From positions 1 to 9,860 of the forward strand of contig JAGAPM010000128.1 in assembly GCA_017623265.1 (NCBI GenBank): DNA of 9,860 bases, given 5' to 3'. The stretch's first letter is position 1. Every line of letters begins with the position of its first letter. Of the stretch, positions 1 through 6,787 are shown in pieces. A program made the translations under genes and the position numbers. Under the pieces are notes generated by a model. The model made no database searches. It was not told the DNA's origin and saw only the letters and a list, made by a program, of their open reading frames with translations. The stretch is from Lentisphaeria bacterium. GTDB lineage: Bacteria > Verrucomicrobiota > Lentisphaeria > Victivallales > UBA1829.

Positions 1-1026
1 CCCCGGGCGGTAAAGATCTGTAATGCGTTGCATGACATCTGCCGCGCCTTTACTCCATCCGAAATGCTGCGGACTTTTTCCCGGGCGGAAAAGATCTATG
101 AACTGATGGGCGTACGCGATCACTGTACTTACCAGATCTTCAATACGGAACACGGCTACTGGCAGGAGATCCAGGAGACCATGCTTGGATGGTTTGAACT
201 GCACCTGAAGGGGATCGGACACGGTCTGCCGGTAAAGCGTCCGGAGTTCACTCTCATGTCCGAAGAGGAAGCGCTTGTCTTTCCCCTGAAACAGCGACCG
301 GAATACGTGATCAACATTGAAAAATATTGTCAAAAGAAGGCGTCTGAACTGGCTGAACTAAGCCGTTCCGTCAGCAAAGTTGAGCTCCGTCAAAAACTGG
401 GGCTGAAAGCAGTAAACTGTTCCGGCAGCAAACAATATACCACGGTCGATGGTTGGGAACGCTATGCCCTCCTCGGCAGCGACGGACGCTTGATCCCGCT
501 GTTGCTGAAACGGGGAACAGCCGGAGGACCGGTCACCGTTTTTGCCGGTCCGAACGGCAAAGAAGCGCTCACGGAAACGGCACTGTTCCGGGAAGTTACC
601 GGAAAAACCGGCAGCATTGTCCTGTTCGATCCATACGCCTGCGGAGAAAACAGTGCAGAAAATGCGTACGCATCCAACTTCGCCGAATATTCCCGCTCCC
701 TCTTGTGGCTCGGCATGACCCTGCAGGGAAAATGGGTGGAGGATTACTGGATCGTTTGCGATTTTCTGAAAACCATTCTGCCCGGAACTGAAATTGTAAT
801 CGCCGGATACAAAGATCTCGCTCTTGCCGCCCTGCTCTACTCCGTTTTTCAGGATATTCCAATAAAAACGATTTTGGAAAAAGGTCCTGCTTCACTCACT
901 TATCAACGGGAGCGGAAAGACTTTTTTACGATGGGGCTTTATGTGCAGGATATTCTGAAGATCGCAGACATTCCGGAACTCTGCCAAATGACGAACGGCA
1001 TTGTCCGGCAGATCGATCCGGTATAA
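1..1026 (+). CDS. Alpha/beta-hydrolase (acetyl-xylan-esterase-like), C-terminal part, 5' end outside window
   Basis: The frame is open from base 1 to the TAA at 1024-1026, so the gene begins upstream; the TTG at 28 is just an internal Leu codon. The visible 341 codons look like the end of a serine-hydrolase domain followed by a second domain. The motif EHGYWQEIQETMLGWFELHL carries the likely catalytic His (codon 151-153) and the closing helix of an alpha/beta-hydrolase fold; the nucleophile and acid residues would lie upstream. A second alpha/beta-like segment follows (about 520-1000): a strand VTVFAGPNG, then IVLFDPYACGEN, then EIVIAGYKDLALAALL. At this last site a GxSxG elbow would be expected, but Lys (811-813) stands in the Ser position, so this half is probably non-catalytic. 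The layout resembles roughly 650-700-aa hydrolases common in Planctomycetes and Lentisphaerae that are thought to deacylate carbohydrates; the substrate is unknown. It converges on nadA, with stop codons 6 bp apart. Confidence 0.7.
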   Translation, partial: PRAVKICNALHDICRAFTPSEMLRTFSRAEKIYELMGVRDHCTYQIFNTEHGYWQEIQETMLGWFELHLKGIGHGLPVKRPEFTLMSEEEALVFPLKQRPEYVINIEKYCQKKASELAELSRSVSKVELRQKLGLKAVNCSGSKQYTTVDGWERYALLGSDGRLIPLLLKRGTAGGPVTVFAGPNGKEALTETALFREVTGKTGSIVLFDPYACGENSAENAYASNFAEYSRSLLWLGMTLQGKWVEDYWIVCDFLKTILPGTEIVIAGYKDLALAALLYSVFQDIPIKTILEKGPASLTYQRERKDFFTMGLYVQDILKIADIPELCQMTNGIVRQIDPV

Positions 1027-1032
1027 AAGATC

Positions 1033-1932
1033 TTACAGAGCCAACATTGCCTCAATGGGACGGACGGCAGATTTCATCAAATCTTCCGGCAGCTCGATCT
1101 GCTCGGACATATTTTTCAGGCAGTCCCGCACATTTTCCAGCGTGATCTTCTTCATATCCGTGCAGATCATTTCCGGCTGGAGCGGGTAAAATTTCTTGCC
1201 GGGATTTTCTTTCCGCAGACGATGCAGAATACCACATTCCGTGCCGATAATGAACTCGGTTTCCGCCGACTCCCGGACATATTTCAGAATCCCGCCCGTA
1301 CTCAAAGCGTGGTCACAGGCGGCAATCACTTCCACCTGACATTCCGGGTGAACCAGCACCACCGCACCGGGGTGCGCCTTGCGGGCTTCAGCAATCATTT
1401 CCACCGTCACTTTATTGTGGATCGGGCAATAGCCGCGCCAGAGTTCCATGCTGCGTTCCAGTTTATTCACCATATTGCCGCCCAGATTGCGGTCCGGCAG
1501 GAACATGACTTTTTTCCCGGCAGGGATGGAGTTCAGAACCTTTTCCACATTGCCGGAGGTACAGCAGATATCCACATTGGCTTTCACTGCCGCAGTGCTG
1601 TTCACATAAGCAACCAGCAGGGAATCGGGATTTTCCTTCCGGAAAGTGGCAACTTCATCGGCATCCGCCATATCAGCCATGGGGCAACCGGCATCGGAAT
1701 TTGGCAGCAGGACAATGGAATCGGGAGAAAGCAGCTTGGCAGTTTCCGCCATAAAACGGACACCGCAGAAAACGATCACGGGTGCTTTCACCTCTTTTGC
1801 CTTGATACTCAACTCCAGAGAATCGCCGCAAAAATCCGCAATATCCTGGATCTCACCGTTCACATAGTTATGGGCGAGGATCACCGCATGATGTTGTGTC
1901 TTAAGCTGATTGATCTCATCAATGACCGTCAT
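1033..1932 (-). CDS. nadA: Quinolinate synthase NadA
   Basis: This enzyme condenses iminoaspartate (from NadB or aspartate dehydrogenase) with dihydroxyacetone phosphate to give quinolinate, the precursor of NAD; it is a cytoplasmic [4Fe-4S] enzyme. The three cluster cysteines are all present: C83 (AGCPMAD), C169 (GYCPIH) and C257 (MICTDMKKITLEN). Other family motifs are ILAHNY (H21, Y23), YVNST (109-113), PDRNLG, HPEC (H195 to C198, including the catalytic-type E197), STGG and GTECGILH. The longer in-frame start at 1977 is unlikely. An AGGAG (1940-1944 on the complement) stands 7 nt before the ATG at 1932, giving 299 aa, close to the 298-aa Thermotoga-type enzyme; an ATG at 1938 would be too near the AGGAG. 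It lies 71 bp downstream of a DMT transporter on the same strand, and the two are probably cotranscribed. nadB and nadC are not in the window. Confidence 0.96.
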   Translation of the reverse strand: MTVIDEINQLKTQHHAVILAHNYVNGEIQDIADFCGDSLELSIKAKEVKAPVIVFCGVRFMAETAKLLSPDSIVLLPNSDAGCPMADMADADEVATFRKENPDSLLVAYVNSTAAVKANVDICCTSGNVEKVLNSIPAGKKVMFLPDRNLGGNMVNKLERSMELWRGYCPIHNKVTVEMIAEARKAHPGAVVLVHPECQVEVIAACDHALSTGGILKYVRESAETEFIIGTECGILHRLRKENPGKKFYPLQPEMICTDMKKITLENVRDCLKNMSEQIELPEDLMKSAVRPIEAMLAL

Positions 1933-1939
1933 TTTCATT

Positions 1940-1944
1940 CTCCT
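1940..1944 (-). promoter_or_regulatory. Ribosome binding site that fixes the nadA start
   Basis: On the minus strand the sequence reads AGGAG, seven bases, then ATG at 1932-1930. The competing upstream ATG at 1938-1936 lies only 1 nt from the AGGAG, and the ATG at 1977 has no clear Shine-Dalgarno sequence. The homology-supported N terminus (VIDEINQL... leading to ILAHNY) also agrees with 1932. Confidence 0.75.
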
Positions 1945-2003
1945 GTTCGTTCGTCCAATGTTCAGCAGGGATACCATACCCCGCCCCCACTGAAATTACA
2001 ATA

Positions 2004-2906
2004 TCACCCGTGACTTTTTTTCCGGAAATATTCCAGAATCGCCTTCTCCTGAATCAACAACAGCACACCGATCAGGATCAGCACGATCCCCGCACCGAGC
2101 CGGATCGTCAGTTCCTCTCCGAAGACCAGCACCCCGATCGCAACACCGGTCAGCGGCTCCAGCGCTCCAAGGATCCCCGTTGCCGTCGCACCCACAAAAC
2201 GGATCGCCAGTGCCGTTGTGTAAAGGGAAACCATCGTGGGCAGAAGTGCCAGCAGAATGGCGCAGCTCCAGGCAAGCACCGTTGGCGGCAGCAGCGGGAT
2301 GGAGCAACCGAAGTCCTGCCGGACAATAAATCCGACCGTCCCTATGGCAAGACAGTACATGGTCAGCGTATCGGATGCCATATTTTTCAGCGGGGAAACT
2401 TTCACGCACACAATGTAGACCGCATAAGCAAGAGCGGAAAGGATCACATACAGAATCCCGCACCAGCTGACATTATCGCCGCTGCTCAACGCAGCCACAC
2501 CGGAAAGGGCAATCACAATGCTGGCGACCGCAATAAGCGACATCTTTTCCCGGAAACCGAGGGTCATGATCACGGCAACCATGACCGGATAGACAAAGAG
2601 CAGCGTGGAGGCGATCCCCACATCCATCACTTCGTAACTGAGGAAGAGAAACAGGGAGGAAAGGAACATCACCACACCGTTCAGTATAAGCCACGGCAAT
2701 TCTTTGCGCCGGATCACAAAAGAACTTCTGTTCAGCTTTACCATCAGCACAAGCCCGATAAGTGCAAAGAGATAACGATAAAAAAGAACATTATCCGGCG
2801 TCAAACCGGCTTTATAAAGCGGTTTGGCAAAAAGAGGGTTCAACCCGTATGTAACCGCGGCAATGATCCCGCAGAGAAAACCTTTGGAGCGTTCCGTAAC
2901 AACCAT
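2004..2906 (-). CDS. EamA/DMT-family membrane transporter
   Basis: A 300-aa, very hydrophobic protein with about ten predicted membrane segments (roughly residues 10-30, 38-57, 71-91, 95-116, 122-141, 147-169, 178-196, 208-232, 240-262, 267-286). These form two tandem five-helix EamA repeats, the standard drug/metabolite transporter architecture and length. The second repeat carries the typical end LGALEPLTGVAIGVLVFGE (Glu-Pro near 250-251) and the first the related LLFVYPVMVAVIMTLGF. The C terminus is short and basic (FRKKSHG). The start at 2906 has GGAAG on the complement of 2914-2918, 7 nt upstream. The substrate cannot be read from sequence: members export amino acids, nucleosides, sugars or other metabolites. 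The gene precedes nadA on the same strand with a 71-bp gap and has its own promoter upstream, so a link to NAD or precursor metabolism is possible but is inference only. Confidence 0.9.
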   Translation of the reverse strand: MVVTERSKGFLCGIIAAVTYGLNPLFAKPLYKAGLTPDNVLFYRYLFALIGLVLMVKLNRSSFVIRRKELPWLILNGVVMFLSSLFLFLSYEVMDVGIASTLLFVYPVMVAVIMTLGFREKMSLIAVASIVIALSGVAALSSGDNVSWCGILYVILSALAYAVYIVCVKVSPLKNMASDTLTMYCLAIGTVGFIVRQDFGCSIPLLPPTVLAWSCAILLALLPTMVSLYTTALAIRFVGATATGILGALEPLTGVAIGVLVFGEELTIRLGAGIVLILIGVLLLIQEKAILEYFRKKSHG

Positions 2907-2923
2907 GATCCATCTTCCGGTAA

Positions 2924-2954
2924 AGAGTAATTATGTGAGTGAATAATATACTCT
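2924..2954. promoter_or_regulatory. Imperfect inverted repeat over the transporter/nadA promoter, candidate operator
   Basis: On the + strand AGAGTAATTAT (2924-2934) is followed by an 8-nt spacer (2935-2942) and ATAATATACTCT (2943-2954). The right arm is the exact reverse complement of the left arm apart from one extra A, giving 11 paired positions. The repeat covers the minus-strand -10 hexamer (2945-2950) and the predicted transcription start near 2938. That position would suit a repressor blocking RNA polymerase. A nested TGTGA/TCACA pair (2934-2938 and 2959-2963) is also present. The regulator is unknown. Confidence 0.45.
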
Positions 2955-2972
2955 GTTATCACAAAATTTCAA
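2945..2972 (-). promoter_or_regulatory. Sigma-70-like promoter for the transporter-nadA unit
   Basis: Read on the minus strand: TTGAAA (complement of 2967-2972, 5/6 match to TTGACA), a 16-nt spacer, then TATATT (complement of 2945-2950, 5/6 match to TATAAT). The expected start near 2938 leaves a leader of about 30 nt before the transporter ATG at 2906. It lies in the 93-bp gap after eno, where no convincing intrinsic terminator is visible: only a short CGGG-CGT-CCCG stem without a U tract. Some read-through from eno is therefore possible. Confidence 0.6.
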
Positions 2973-2999
2973 GGTTTATTCGGGACGCCCGTCATAATT

Positions 3000-4277
3000 T
3001 TACCGGATTCCGTAACGGGCGCGGCTCCCCAGTTCCTCTTCGATCCGGAGCAGACGGTTGTACTTGCAGATCCGTTCGCTGCGGCTGGCAGACCCGGTCT
3101 TGATCTGACCCGCGTTGACCCCGACAGCCAGATCCGCGATCGTGGTATCTTCCGTTTCACCGGACCGGTGACTGATGACGGCGTTCCAACCGTTCTTCCG
3201 CGCAAGTTCGATCGTCTCCAGTGTTTCTGTCACCGTTCCGATCTGGTTCAGTTTGACCAGCACCGCATTGGCGGCATCCAGTTCGATCGCTTTCTGAACG
3301 TACTTCACATTGGTCACGGTCAGGTCATCGCCCACGAGCTGGAACTCCCTGCCAAGGGTATGACGCAGCAACTGCCACCCCGCCCAGTCATCTTCCGCCA
3401 TGCCATCCTCAATGGAGTCAATGGGGTATTGCCGCACCAGAGCCTGAAGGTACGCCGCCTGTTCAGCAGAGGTCAGTTTTCTGCCCTGCCCCTCCTTCCC
3501 GTACACATAAAGGCCGCTTTCGCTTTCATAAAATTCACTGGCGGCACAATCCAGCGCGATCGTCACATCCTTTCCAGCCGTATATCCGGCAAGTTCAATG
3601 GCGGAAACGATCAGATCCAGAGCTTCCGTGATTCCACTGACACCGGGCGCAAAGCCGCCTTCGTCTCCAACCGCCGTGGAGTACCCTTTTCCCCGGAGGA
3701 GTCCTTTGAGGTTCTGAAAAATCTCCACGCCTGCCCGCAATGCCTCCCGGAATGTCGAAAATCCAACAGGACGGATCATAAATTCCTGAAAATCAACAGG
3801 AGCATCCGAGTGGGCACCACCGTTGAGAATATTCATCATCGGTACCGGCAGCACGATGGCATCCTCGCCGCCGAGATAGCGGTACACCGGCAGATTGCGA
3901 CAGGCAGCGCCCGTATGAAGTGCCGCCAGCGATACCGCCAGAAGTGCGTTTGCACCGAGCCGACTCTTGTTCTCCGTGCCATCCAACGCAATCATAGCCC
4001 GGTCGATTGCAGCAAGATCACACACATCGTTTCCTCTCAATGCGTCTGCGATTTCGCCATTGATGTTTGCCACTGCTTTCAACACGCCTTTCCCGCCGAA
4101 CCGTTTCGGGTCGCGGTCCCGCAGTTCAAGGGCTTCCCCTGCTCCCGTAGAGGCGCCGGAGGGAACGGATGCCCGTCCGGAAACTCCATTGCTCAACACG
4201 ATTTCCGCCTCTACTGTCGGATTGCCCCGGGAATCAATGATCTCCCGACCGGTAATTTTTGCAATCTTGGTACTCAT
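3000..4277 (-). CDS. eno: Enolase (phosphopyruvate hydratase)
   Basis: This glycolytic enzyme interconverts 2-phosphoglycerate and phosphoenolpyruvate with Mg2+ in the cytoplasm. All active-site elements are visible: the N-terminal REIIDSRGNPTVE, the mobile loop GASTG (S43), H156 in NGGAHSD, acid/base E206 in VGDEGGFAP, Mg ligands D243 (ALDCAASEF), E290 (SIEDGMAEDDW) and D317 (GDDLTVTN), general base K342 (LVKLNQIGT), SHRSGETED (H370 to D376) and K393 (QIKTGSASRSER). The chosen ATG at 4277 has AGGAG 7 nt upstream and gives 425 aa, the usual bacterial length. The in-frame ATG at 4310 would add 11 residues, unlike the family, and has no good ribosome binding site. It is transcribed away from the GH89-like gene across a 178-bp A/T-rich region. 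The transporter and nadA lie downstream on the same strand but have their own promoter. Confidence 0.98.
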   Translation of the reverse strand: MSTKIAKITGREIIDSRGNPTVEAEIVLSNGVSGRASVPSGASTGAGEALELRDRDPKRFGGKGVLKAVANINGEIADALRGNDVCDLAAIDRAMIALDGTENKSRLGANALLAVSLAALHTGAACRNLPVYRYLGGEDAIVLPVPMMNILNGGAHSDAPVDFQEFMIRPVGFSTFREALRAGVEIFQNLKGLLRGKGYSTAVGDEGGFAPGVSGITEALDLIVSAIELAGYTAGKDVTIALDCAASEFYESESGLYVYGKEGQGRKLTSAEQAAYLQALVRQYPIDSIEDGMAEDDWAGWQLLRHTLGREFQLVGDDLTVTNVKYVQKAIELDAANAVLVKLNQIGTVTETLETIELARKNGWNAVISHRSGETEDTTIADLAVGVNAGQIKTGSASRSERICKYNRLLRIEEELGSRARYGIR

Positions 4278-4284
4278 GCGTTGT

Positions 4285-4289
4285 CTCCT
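4285..4289 (-). promoter_or_regulatory. Ribosome binding site that fixes the eno start
   Basis: The complement of CTCCT reads AGGAG, followed by 7 nt and ATG (complement of 4275-4277). The resulting N terminus MSTKIAKITGREIIDSRGN matches the canonical enolase start, unlike the longer in-frame alternative at 4310. Confidence 0.8.
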
Positions 4290-4343
4290 GTCTGATTTAT
4301 TCCTGTTCACAGTACATTAGCATCTGTTTTTCTTTTTTACAGA

Positions 4344-4372
4344 CAAAAAAAATTTATTTCCTGTTTTTTTTG
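4344..4372. repeat. A-tract/T-tract inverted repeat in the eno/GH89 divergent intergenic region
   Basis: CAAAAAAAA (4344-4352), an 11-nt spacer and TTTTTTTTG (4364-4372) form a perfect 9-bp inverted repeat. Further T or A runs flank it (4333-4338, 4373-4377, 4386-4390). Such tracts are expected to bend DNA or act as UP-like elements. The GC-free stem is not a typical terminator. The surrounding 178-bp region (4278-4455) holds no gene; no strong -35/-10 pair for eno could be chosen by eye. Confidence 0.4.
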
Positions 4373-4408
4373 AAAAAGCATTTGATTTTTATTTCGGGCT
4401 GTGTAAAG

Positions 4409-4414
4409 TATAAC
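4409..4414 (+). promoter_or_regulatory. Possible -10 element for the GH89-like gene
   Basis: TATAAC (5/6 match to TATAAT) lies about 40 nt before the ATG at 4456. The best spaced -35 (TTTTTA, 4386-4391, 17-nt spacer) is weak; TTGATT at 4382-4387 is better but 21 nt away. This suggests an activator-dependent or A-tract-assisted promoter. The same bases read on the minus strand give TATACT (complement of 4407-4412), so overlapping divergent promoters are possible. A direct repeat GTATAAC/GTACAAC (4408-4414 and 4419-4425, 11-bp period) overlaps it. Confidence 0.3.
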
Positions 4415-4455
4415 AAAGGTACAACAAGCAACACCGATTCAGTAAGGAGTGACAC

Positions 4456-6786
4456 ATGAAAATTCTTCTTCCGAACGAACAGAAAATCTTCCGGATCGCC
4501 GCAGAAACCTTTGCCTTCTATTGGGAAAGGATCACCGGGACAACACCGCAAATCGTTTCAGAGCCGGATCCCGCCGATAACATGATCATTCTGGGATCAG
4601 ATGCAGAAAACGCTTATGTCCGCACCCTGATCGAAGAGGATAAACTTCCGCCCCACGGGCTCCGGATCGGGTCGGATGAATACCGGCTTCTGTCGCTCAA
4701 AGAAAACGGCAGAGATCTTCTGATCCTGATGGGCGGCTCAAAACGGGCGATCCTGTACGCAGTTTACGATTATTTTGAACGGTTCGGTAATTGCGCCTAT
4801 TTCTGGGATGGTGACCGCATCCCGCAGGCGGAATCCCTGCCGCTTTCGGGAATCAATGTATTGGAACGACCTCACTTCCAATATCGCGGACTCCGCTATT
4901 TCGCACACCGCAGCCTGACCCGTTTTCAGGCAGAACATTGGGACCTGCCGGACTGGCAGAAGGAACTGGACTGGTGTCTCAAAAAACGGTTCGACTTTTT
5001 CATGCTCCGGACCGGGATCGACGATCTTTTCCAGCGTGCCTTCCCGGATATGGTCCCTTACCCCGAACGGGATCAGAAAGCGCTGGAAAATGTACCGAAG
5101 ACCTATGATGACCGCACATTGTTCTGGAGTTTGGAATATCGGGGCGAACTCCGAAAAAAAGTGCTGGAATACGCACGGGAACGGGGCTTGATCTCCCCCG
5201 AAGACTGCGGAACAATGACCCATTGGTACAGCCGGACTCCGCAGGAGTTTCTGGACACAGTCAAGCCGACTTTCGTACCGCAGGCAACGGAATGTTACGG
5301 CGAGCCCACCGGGCTTGTCTGGGACATCCGTCTCGATAAATATATGGATTATTACTGGAAACTGACCGAGACCAGCATCCGGGAATACGGTTCGCCGGAA
5401 ATGTTCCACACCATCGGTCTGGCGGAACGGGGCTGCTATGCCGATCCGCAGAAAAACCACGAAATGAAACTCTTTGCCTACCGCCGAATCCAGGCGAAAC
5501 TCCGGGAGCACTATCCCAATGCCCCCCTGCTGATCGGAACGTGGGATTTTGTCTACCGCTGGGATCCCCCCATGGTTCAGGATCTGCTCAATGAGATGAA
5601 CCCGGAAAACACCATCATCTTTGACTATATCTCCGATACTTACGATGAGATCAACAACTTTACCAACTGGGGCGTTATGCACAAGTTTCCCTACTTCTTC
5701 GGGATCTTCCATGCCTACGAATCCAGCTCGGACATCCGCGGCAACTACGCCGTGATCGAACGCCGTCTGCCCAAAGCCGCCGCCGACCCCATGTGCAAGG
5801 GTATGGTGGCATGGCCCGAAAACTCCCACGCCGATACCTTCATGCTGGAATATCTTGCCGCAAACTCATGGGATCCCTCGCCGGAAAACATCAAGGCGGA
5901 TTCCTTCCTGGAAAAATTTATAGCAAAGCGCTGCGCCGCTCCCCAGGGCGACATCCTTGCAGATGCGTGGCGGACATTCTTCCCCCTCGTCCGCACCCAC
6001 TACTGGCGCACCAGAGCGGACGAACGCTGGCGGGATATCTACCCTGATCAGATCTTTACGCCCATCGGGTCATGGATGTACTTCACAGACGGCGTGGATT
6101 GTCAGGAAAATTACATCTACCAGACAAACGAAATGGCGCCATACATCGACCGGGCACCGGAAACATTCCGCAAGCTGGCGGCACTGGACTTCAACGGGAT
6201 CGACCCCATGCTCTTCCGGGATGCGCTGGACCTCGCCCGGACAGCGACTCTCCGAATGTCCAACTTTGCAGGATTCCGCACTCAGGTTCTGCTTGATCGC
6301 TGGAAAAAGCATACCGAAGGCATTGAAAGTTCCACCCTTCTGGACTGCATTGCGGCACACGGTGATCTGATCCGGAAACTGACCGATCTCCTTGCCGCTC
6401 ACGAAGACTATTCGCTCTACGATTCTCTGGAACGACTGAAGAAATGTCAGCCCACCAACCCGTACTTTGAGCGCACATTGAAGGCAAACGGCGAAAACAA
6501 TTACTGCCGCTCCTTCATCCATGAACTCTTCAAAGGATGTTGTATTCCGGAATATGAGGCACTGGAAGCGGAAATGAGAAATCGCATCCTTTCCGATGAC
6601 CGTTCGTTCGGACCGCAGCCACAATCCCTGCGGGACATCCGGGAGGAGATCCGGAAAAACTATTACGAAACACCGCTCAAGGATCTTGCAGCAGATCATG
6701 CTGCAGCGACCGCCGCCCTGCCCGACACGCTCAACGCACTGGCAGAGATTTCGGAAATACTGCTCGGACATCTGAAAACGATCTGA
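4456..6786 (+). CDS. GH89-like (alpha-N-acetylglucosaminidase-related) glycoside hydrolase
   Basis: The 776-aa protein has the three-part layout of the NAGLU/GH89 family. The N-terminal alpha/beta domain (about 1-135) includes a stretch resembling GH67N/NAGLU-N (YWERITG, IILGSDAENAY, GSKRAILYAVYDYFERFG) and ends in YFWDGDRIP (115-123), like the WWGDRIP-type motif. The TIM-barrel core (about 140-475) begins YRGLRYFAH and WDLPDWQKELDWCLKKRFDFF. An alpha-helical C-terminal domain follows (about 480-776). From the family, E324 (HTIGLAERG) is the likely acid/base and E455 (VAWPENSHAD) the likely nucleophile. GH89 enzymes release terminal alpha-GlcNAc from mucin-type or heparan glycans, but the sequence is divergent and the true substrate may differ. 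There is no signal peptide or lipobox, so it appears cytoplasmic and would act on imported oligosaccharides. AAGGAG (4444-4449) 6 nt before the ATG supports the start. It seems monocistronic, with an esterase remnant directly after it. Confidence 0.72.
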   Translation: MKILLPNEQKIFRIAAETFAFYWERITGTTPQIVSEPDPADNMIILGSDAENAYVRTLIEEDKLPPHGLRIGSDEYRLLSLKENGRDLLILMGGSKRAILYAVYDYFERFGNCAYFWDGDRIPQAESLPLSGINVLERPHFQYRGLRYFAHRSLTRFQAEHWDLPDWQKELDWCLKKRFDFFMLRTGIDDLFQRAFPDMVPYPERDQKALENVPKTYDDRTLFWSLEYRGELRKKVLEYARERGLISPEDCGTMTHWYSRTPQEFLDTVKPTFVPQATECYGEPTGLVWDIRLDKYMDYYWKLTETSIREYGSPEMFHTIGLAERGCYADPQKNHEMKLFAYRRIQAKLREHYPNAPLLIGTWDFVYRWDPPMVQDLLNEMNPENTIIFDYISDTYDEINNFTNWGVMHKFPYFFGIFHAYESSSDIRGNYAVIERRLPKAAADPMCKGMVAWPENSHADTFMLEYLAANSWDPSPENIKADSFLEKFIAKRCAAPQGDILADAWRTFFPLVRTHYWRTRADERWRDIYPDQIFTPIGSWMYFTDGVDCQENYIYQTNEMAPYIDRAPETFRKLAALDFNGIDPMLFRDALDLARTATLRMSNFAGFRTQVLLDRWKKHTEGIESSTLLDCIAAHGDLIRKLTDLLAAHEDYSLYDSLERLKKCQPTNPYFERTLKANGENNYCRSFIHELFKGCCIPEYEALEAEMRNRILSDDRSFGPQPQSLRDIREEIRKNYYETPLKDLAADHAAATAALPDTLNALAEISEILLGHLKTI

Positions 6787-6787
6787 A

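Noticed and set aside
1222..2013. Long open frame on + opposite nadA
   Set aside because: Antisense shadow of nadA; His-rich, low-plausibility composition and no family resemblance, while the minus-strand frame has every NadA motif.
2010..2930. 306-codon open frame on + opposite the DMT transporter
   Set aside because: Very hydrophilic Gln/Asp/His-rich translation is the typical complement of a membrane-protein gene; no start signal or homology.
2977..2996. Short GC stem (CGGG-CGT-CCCG) after eno as a terminator
   Set aside because: Only a 4-bp stem and no following U tract on the eno strand; too weak to call.
3168..4295. 375-codon open frame on + opposite eno
   Set aside because: Shadow of the highly conserved enolase frame; composition rich in Cys, His and Arg with no recognisable domain.
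4738..5829. 363-codon open frame on - inside the glycosidase gene
   Set aside because: Antisense shadow; the + frame has a ribosome binding site and coherent GH89-like motifs throughout.
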